From Enoplosus armatus (lineage: Eukaryota > Chordata > Actinopteri > Centrarchiformes > Enoplosidae), in assembly GCF_043641665.1 (NCBI RefSeq), contig NC_092184.1, forward strand, positions 997,001 to 1,061,000: 64,000 nt of DNA. The letters run 5' to 3'. The notes below the pieces were generated by a model. The model saw only the letters and a program-made list of their open reading frames with translations, did no database searches and was not told where the DNA came from. Within the stretch, counting starts at the first letter, position 1. Each line of letters opens with the position of its first letter. Made by a program: the position numbers and the translations under genes. Of this stretch, positions 58,011 to 64,000 are shown one piece after another.

Positions 58011-59856
58011 TCACAGAGTTTCTCCTTTTACTTGCTCATTGTTATTGAGTCCGGGCGAGGGTTTGCTCTTCATGCCCTCAGTGCCCCCCCGGGATGTCTC
58101 CTGGAAGAAGAGGTGCGGCATCCACACGGACATGACGATCCGCTTATACTCCCGGCGGAAGTTCTGGTTCAGCAGGCCGTAGATGATGGCGTTAAGGCAA
58201 CTGTTGAAGTAAGCCATGAAGTAGCTGACCACGAAGAGCCACTCGGGGATGTGAGGCGCCACGGCTTCAGGGTTGACGGCAACAGCGAGCCCGATGAAGT
58301 TGAGCGGCGCCCAGCAAATTGCAAACAGCACGAACACCACGAACATGGTGATGAAGTTCCTCAGGTCACTGGGCTTGATGCGCGGGCGCACCTCCGACTT
58401 CACCTTCCGCCTCACCTGGATGACCAGGATCCAGATGCGCAGGTAGCAGAAGGTGACCACGGCGATGGGCACGAAGAAGTGGATGACCACCACCGTGATG
58501 GTGTAGGACGTGCTGACCGTCTGCGCAAATGTGCACGAATAGACCCGCGGGTCGTACTGCAGCGAGCCCACAAAGAAGTTGGGCACGATGGCGACGACGG
58601 TCAGCAGCCAGATGAGCGCCACCAGCAGCAGCGTGTTGCGGTAGCTGTACAGCTTGTCGTAGCTGAAGCTGTGGCAGATGTAACAGTAGCGGTTGATGGC
58701 GATGCCTGTTATGTTGAAGATGGAGCCGATGACACTCAAGCCCATCAGGAAGCCACTCACCTGGGGGGGAGAGAGAGAGAGAGAGAGAGAGGGGGGACAG
58801 CTCAGTGTTGAATAATGGGCGCATTTGTTTCAGTAGATTGTCCTTGATGGGAAATAGCTTCATAGTGTTGAGCTGCCTTTTTGCTGAGCACTCTATAACA
58901 GCTATAAAACCAATGGGCCTCGTGGCAGGGGGGCAAGTGCCCTCTTATCTTTGTCCTTGTAACCCAGATGTGTTCTTATTTTGTTAGCACCCATTGATTT
59001 CTGGGATTCACGCACGTTTTCTTATTTTGGCGAGAGAATTTAACGAGTAAGGGCGAAAGTACTCTTTACCAGGATAAGGAGGAAAAAAAAAAAAGTCCCC
59101 AAAGGAAACATACGTTTTAAATTTGAGGAACATGAGAAAAAGCATGAATATCCTATAATCACATTTAGATTATTATAAATTTCAGAGTGATTATAATTAT
59201 TGGATTATTATCATTTGTGTGCTAAAGAAATACCATTGGTCCATTGATCCCAATTAAGACTATAAAAGCCCCAATTTCACTACTGCTGAACTTCTTCTTC
59301 TTCTTCTTCTTCTTACAGCCTTTTTTTTTTTTTACGCGGCACCTCTCCAATTCTTATTGCTCGTCCACGGCACAACGACGGGAGCAGGGGTGGGCCGCAC
59401 TGAATCATGCTGAAGATCTGCACACAATCTCAGAGAGGTAAAGGGGGGGTAGAGTAGGTTCAAATGATCAGCAAGTTGAGCGTGACATTAGAGCTAAAAA
59501 AAAACAAAACAAAACACAGTAAAGTCACTCAGTTCCTCTCGCAAGTTGGATAATATTGACATTTCTCCACATTGTAATTTTACTGTTATCATTTCTGTAC
59601 ACACTGTATAAAATATACATATTCTACATACCAAAGTCACAAATCACTAGTTTGCCTCCAAGGGCTTTGAGCTGAACTGCAGAAATAACATCAAGATTGT
59701 TAGAAAAGTGCTTTAAAACTTTAAAACAGGGGCTCACCTTGCACTGGGTGTCACCCAGCGACCAGCCGTCATGGAAGATGGCGTACAACACCAGAGGGTA
59801 GGGGTAGAATGCCACCACCAAGTCAGCGAACGCCAGGCTTACGACGAAGACATTTC
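58011..59856 (-). CDS. mtnr1b: melatonin receptor, type 1B-like, last two coding exons (partial)
   Basis: A class A G-protein-coupled receptor for melatonin, coupled to Gi in pineal, retina and brain. Exons on the minus strand: 59856-59738 (end of loop 1, TM2, first outer loop) and 58760-58011 (TM3 to the C-terminus, 249 codons plus stop). Family marks are NRYCYICHS after TM3 (NRY in place of DRY), [13 protein letters not shown] in TM6 and [19 protein letters not shown] in TM7 (NAxxY in place of NPxxY). [35 protein letters not shown] and IKPSDLRNF resemble type 1B more than 1A (IYPYPL, NGW). The tail [12 protein letters not shown] also recalls Mel1c. The subtype is therefore probable, not certain. 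The first coding exon (N-terminus, TM1) was not found and is probably to the right of the window. Exon 2 starts at the conserved RNA-G boundary (phase 1). The extra intron at K|VSGF is unusual. Confidence 0.93.
58769..58790. repeat. (GA)n microsatellite acting as polypyrimidine tract
   Basis: On the gene strand it reads (TC)n directly before the acceptor CCCCCCCAG of the last melatonin receptor exon. Its length may vary between individuals. Confidence 0.9.
59291..59314. repeat. (TTC)n microsatellite
   Basis: Eight TTC units, in the extra melatonin receptor intron. Confidence 0.95.
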
Positions 59857-60725
59857 CTGCGGAGCACAGAGGGAGAGGAAGCAGAGAGTCAGCCAATCAA
59901 TCACAAAACACACGGCCGCATAACTGTGTAATGTACGCACACGTTCACTTTCCTTTCACAGCGTCACACGTTTCCCACTTCTGTCACCCAAAACTCAAAC
60001 TGGATGAGGTGGACGAGACACCAGCAACAAGTATCGGTCTAAAGATCTAAAGCACGATCGTTATTGTACCGCGTGGTCCAGTCAAAACTGATCGAAACCT
60101 CTATTCTCGAGTGTTCGGTCTATTTCGCAGCTGCAATCTACCACAGCTTCCGCAGACTGACCCCCATTAAGGTTCGGGCTCAGTTTCTACGAGATCCCTT
60201 TCCCCCTTGTCCCAAGGTATATTTAATGAAGCCTCTGTGGGCTGTCGAGATCATTGCGTTTTTTCGTTTTGTCAGTCATGTCTATTGCAGCGATGGTGCT
60301 CTTTTTGACACCACGTGGAAGTTTGTTGTTATAAAGACATATATGTCAAATAACATGATGGATAAACTAGACGTGTGGCAGTGTGGGTTTTTACGCATTA
60401 CAGCTGTGGGTCGCTTTGCTACATTACCAACGTCTTGTGTCATGATGAGAAAGGTTTGTTTTAATGAGGTGGCAGGTTTTGGGAAAAATAAGGAGAATGT
60501 TTCGAGTTAAACCGATGTGCTGTCAGAACAAGAAACGTTTCTGTAAAAGGAGAATAATGTAGGCATAGATAGTTCTCATGAGAATAATAAGGGTTTAGGT
60601 CCAAGGTACCTATCAGACCTCCTGACCCAGTGCGAACCTTGCCCGCCGACCCTCCGGTTCTGAACTGCTGGCTGTTCCCAGGGGGGTACCATTGGGGAGC
60701 AACTTTGGGCTTCAGTGTCTTGCTG

Positions 60726-60742
60726 CCCCCCCCCCCCCCCCC
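60726..60742. repeat. poly(C) run of 17
   Basis: Seventeen uninterrupted C residues. Confidence 0.97.
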
Positions 60743-62409
60743 GGGATCAATGGACCATCCTCTCTGTCTCCTGAGCCACAACTGCCCTTTACAAACCGCA
60801 ATTGGCTAACCCTTCAGCTGTCGTGGCTGTGGAAAAGGGGAAGAGATGCCGGTTTTTCCAGAAAGAAAATCCTCATCAGCTGAGGTACTCTGGCGATACC
60901 AGATCTGTCATCCACCCTCCGCCGCACAACCCTGTTGCAATGACCACAAGCAAGTGACCGTGATTCGTGATTGCTAGTCTATGAGAAGTTACAATAGCCT
61001 ATGTGTGAGATAGTGCTGTATAAACATAAAATATAACAGGCTGTATGAAAACACATGAATGAATTTCCAAAGTAAATCAATTTGTGCCCCCAAGATAAGT
61101 GTATATACGGAGAGTCGGCACAACAGACCGGTTGTCTGTTTCTCAGAGTGTTGAGTAATGGGAAACGTTAATTCTGAGGGACTATGAGTTAACAGTTTGA
61201 GTCCAGCACAGAGGTTGTGTTAGGCTGCGTGTAGCTCTGGTTGTGTAGTGGTATTTATTGGACTTTACAACTATTACACTATCTAAGTCCCTGTTTGTGC
61301 TGTCAACCAAAAGGCAAACGAGAACAACCAAACAGAGTATTTATAGTACAGGGTTTTCCTGTCTCACGTATTTCTTTTGATTATTATTGTTACAATATTT
61401 TTAAAAGAAAACAAAAAAACCCCCCACAGGTTGTAGTTTTTCCACATCACACTGACACAAGCAAGAAAAAAATAAATGAAAATGATGGAGTACGCGTGAT
61501 GTCCTGAAGTAAACCTTCACATTTTTGTGAGTGCAAGAATTAAAGGGGAAGAATGAATTCGGAGCAGGATTATTAGAAGTGATTTATATTTCAGACAAAG
61601 CCAAATATTGTTTACGGAGCGGCAACCCGCAAAGTCACTATACACACTCCATAATATGCGTCACTGGAAGCAAATCTAAGATGTCAACAAAATAAATAAC
61701 ATTCCTGACCTGACCAAGATACAGAGCGAAGTTTAGAAAGGAAGAAGAGGGGACGGACGTGGGTCAGTATCAGCCTGTCCTCCTGTGTCGTTACCTTCAC
61801 TTTGCGCACAAACAAAATGGGGCCCTGAGTGAGGCCGCATGCCACTTCACTCGCAAAAAGGAGTCAGAATGACCCCTCTCTCACACGTTTGTTAGAACCG
61901 GCAGTGTTGTTTGTACTCGCGGTTGTAGGGAGCCATAACTATTCCATGAGCACCTCTCATTTAGAAAAGATATAGTCCGCTCAATATTTCATCGGCTCGT
62001 TCTCACCATCACATCCCCCCCCCCGGGTTTGGCAAGAGGAGAGGGGACGGTATCTGCATGGTAACTAACTGATGAAATGATCATAATCAACGGCGCGGTT
62101 TGACTTGTCATGTCGTTTTTTTGCACCCGGACAGCCATGACTCACCGCTGATCAGCAGCTCGTTTCTGTGCATCAGTATTCATGTGGCGCTTTGCGGTGA
62201 GCGTTTCTGGCTGAATGTGGGGCATGTAGAGGGGCGGGATATGAGGCTGATCCACGTTTTTTTTTTTATCTGACGGCGCCATCCTTCAGTCGGTCCCTGC
62301 GGGAGACCCAGAGGCACCTCTGGTGGGCCTCGCCTCGCCTTGCGAGCAATGCATTTGCCGGGTGTGCAGAACAAGCCCCCCTCTCTGGGCGAGTGTGGGA
62401 GCGGGCCCG

Positions 62410-62705
62410 ATGATGGTGGTTCAGATGATCTGGGAGAGGCACGACAGCGCGGGAGTTGACCTGTCTGCTTCGGAAACACTGACGCACTGTCCGATGTGGT
62501 TCTCCCTCTCGGAACCACCCAGTCCATCGGGGGCAGGACGCGCTGGCGCACCCCTGGCCAGGCTGCCTCTTGTATGCTTTTCCGCTTCCACTACTCATGC
62601 TGGCCGAGGAGGATTTGGTTTCCTGTCCCTCTCGATCCCCTCTCTTCCCTCCACGCTGGACCTCCTTGTCATGGTGAAAGTGTCTTCACATCTCTTTTGG
62701 TAAGT
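62410..62705 (+). pseudogene. DIRS-like retrotransposon relic (RNase H end)
   Basis: The plus strand encodes VQMIWERHDSAGVDLSASET followed by THCPMWFSLSEPPSPSG. After a one-base frame change it reads GQDALAHPWPGCLLYAFPLP. This is the conserved end of the DIRS/Ngaro-type RT-RNase H polyprotein (VDLFAS...CPLWFSL...DALAHPWP..LLYAFPP). Frameshifts and stops show it is dead. The tyrosine recombinase part was not found. Confidence 0.72.
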
Positions 62706-62894
62706 TTGCCAAAGGAATTCACAAGGGAATCCAGTCCCAGGCGCAAATGCGGCTTTAGAAATCTGAGGATGCTGTGAATGTGATGTTGTGAATCTACACA
62801 GGCTTTTACGTATCTGGTCCCTGGTGTTCTCGATTCACTCTCAGAAAGTAAATAAGTGTACTTTCCAAAATGCTGTATTTATTACCCGTCACCG

Positions 62895-62910
62895 CCCCCC
62901 CCCCCCCCCC
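62895..62910. repeat. poly(C) run of 16
   Basis: Sixteen uninterrupted C residues. Confidence 0.97.
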
Positions 62911-63659
62911 GGAAAATGAATCCTCTCAGGAATGGAGCTTATGTTGCGTGGAGAAGCGTAAAATCCTAAATTAAGTCAAGTCCTCGTATTTCTCACACAC
63001 AGCCGAGGCAGAGAGGAGAGGTGGATGCAAAACATCAGAAACAAGGCTCGTACAGCAAAAGAAAGGCAAGAACAAACATTCTTAGAGGGGCGGCCACTAC
63101 CAACTGAAAAGCCGTTGACACTTCCCTCACCCTTCAGGTGCCCCCCGAAATGCAACATGGCAGACGAACCTGCCAGACCTTGCTGACAAAGCGGCCACTA
63201 AAGGACATCAATGTGACACGGAGGAGAAGAGTCACCGTTTCTGTTTGAAAGATTTGGCCCTTTATTTATCAAACATCTCAAGAGCAGGGCATCCAACCTA
63301 ACTGTCCCAAACAGATATATGAGATTTCGAGAATTAAGTCATCATTTTCCAAGAATAAAGGTGTACTTTTTAGAGAAAAAAACAAAGTGTTTCCTAACCT
63401 ACAGTTATTCTGACTTGTGAAATAACAGTGCGACGTCGCCTCTGCTTCCCCCCTCACTCGCAGGCACCTTCGTCCTCTGTCTGGGGACTGTCTTAGTCCC
63501 GGATGCTTCCCGCCGAGAGGCGCAGGGAAGCGGCTGTGAGCTGCACTTTATCGGGAAGAGAAGGAGTGAGGAGAGGTACGAGAGAAGGCGTCGAGTTAGT
63601 AACATGCGTCAGGGGGAAAATAATTGTACAGATGGAGGGGGAGAGGAGCTCGGTTCATC

Positions 63660-63996
63660 AAAGAAAGTCTGGCAACCAAGATCTTTGCAATACACTCTTC
63701 GCAGCAGATATAAATGCAGCTTTGCAGCAAACCTACCCCAATTATCTGAAACGCAGCTTAAGAGTTTCTCATTGACTACCAATATGTCTTTGCTTTTCCT
63801 TTCCGTTACTAGATTTAATGAAAAATCTGTCAGGGATAGAGTCTTTCCTCATCGAGCTCCCCATCTTTGGGATAACCTCCCCATGCAAATTTGGGAATCA
63901 GGCGAGATTTCCAAATCTAGGCTCGACGCCTACCTACCCTTTTTTTCTTATGCTACGGCCCTTCCTAATTCCACTGATTGGTCATTTAACTTCTAG
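63660..63996 (+). mobile_element. LINE reverse-transcriptase C-terminal relic
   Basis: The open plus-strand frame ends SVRDRVFPHRAPHLWDNLPM, then QIWESGEISKSRLDAYLPF. This follows the L2-type LINE signature of a serine/arginine-rich lead, then AP-LWN-LP, then TFK-LK-YLF. The frame stops at 63996, right at the window edge. The upstream catalytic motifs are absent. Confidence 0.6.
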
Positions 63997-64000
63997 TTTG

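Larger units (their letters stand above)
58761..59737 (-). other. extra intron of the melatonin receptor gene
   Basis: This 977-bp intron splits the TM2 exon from the TM3-TM7 exon. Donor TGCAAG|GTGAGC, acceptor CCCCCCCAG|GTGAGTGGC. A (CT)n tract of 22 nt (minus strand) forms the polypyrimidine tract. A (TTC)n run lies at 59291-59314. Confidence 0.9.
59857..64000 (-). other. presumed first coding intron of the melatonin receptor
   Basis: It lies upstream of the TM2 exon (acceptor CTCTGTGCTCCGCAG). No exon for TM1 (LVILSVYRNKKLRNA-like) is visible. The intron is known to be long in melatonin receptor genes. It holds a DIRS-like relic, a LINE relic and C runs at 60726-60742 and 62895-62910. An unrecognised 148-codon plus-strand ORF lies at 60064-60510. 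Confidence 0.5.

Noticed and set aside
57963..58811. 282-codon plus-strand ORF
   Set aside because: It is the antisense shadow of the melatonin receptor exon; the minus strand has clear receptor motifs and splice sites.
1..64000. tRNA, rRNA, CRISPR array or bacterial-type operon
   Set aside because: No B-box/cloverleaf pairs, no rRNA signature, no regularly spaced repeats, and the gene structure is clearly vertebrate.

Overview
The window is nuclear DNA from a ray-finned (teleost) fish. The evidence is intron-split vertebrate genes, GT-AG splice sites, many microsatellites, and relics of repeat families typical of teleosts (Tc1/mariner, L2/Rex-like LINEs, Ty3/Gypsy, DIRS, MITEs). No prokaryotic or plasmid features are present, and gene density is low.

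Four protein-coding genes can be supported. (1) The first coding exon of musashi-2 (msi2, minus strand, 888-949); the rest of the gene lies off the left edge. (2) A single-coding-exon connexin (minus strand, 20723-21829). (3) A complete vezf1 gene (plus strand, coding 26814-38331, probable poly(A) signals near 44201-44219), a six-finger C2H2 transcription factor. (4) The last two coding exons of a melatonin receptor, most like type 1B (minus strand, 58011-59856); its first exon was not found and probably lies to the right of the window. MSI2 and VEZF1 are also near neighbours on human 17q22, so this part looks like conserved synteny. The connexin and the melatonin receptor are extra relative to that human block.

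By region: 1-1300 is the msi2 start and promoter side. 1300-20700 is intergenic, with MITE copies, two weak candidate first exons and a rearranged LINE (14650-16320). 20723-21829 is the connexin. 21830-26740 is intergenic with two teleost MITEs. 26742-44220 is vezf1 with a LINE relic in intron 1 and a MITE in its probable 3' UTR. 44221-58010 is repeat-rich intergenic DNA with a 1.6-kb Tc1-like element bearing perfect 35-bp ends, an older Tc1 relic, a Gypsy relic and two MITEs. 58011-64000 is the melatonin receptor and its upstream intron, with a DIRS-like and a LINE relic.

The genes do not form a pathway; they are independent vertebrate genes. I see no new multi-gene system. The most interesting signals are fine-scale: three alternative-splicing hot spots in vezf1 (a NAGNAG acceptor, a tandem donor inside a zinc-finger knuckle, and a 66-nt in-frame cassette whose acceptor is also a perfect donor), an extra intron in the melatonin receptor flanked by duplicated AG|GTGAG, a 46-bp alternating purine-pyrimidine tract just upstream of the msi2 start codon, and a LINE arranged as expected for twin priming.
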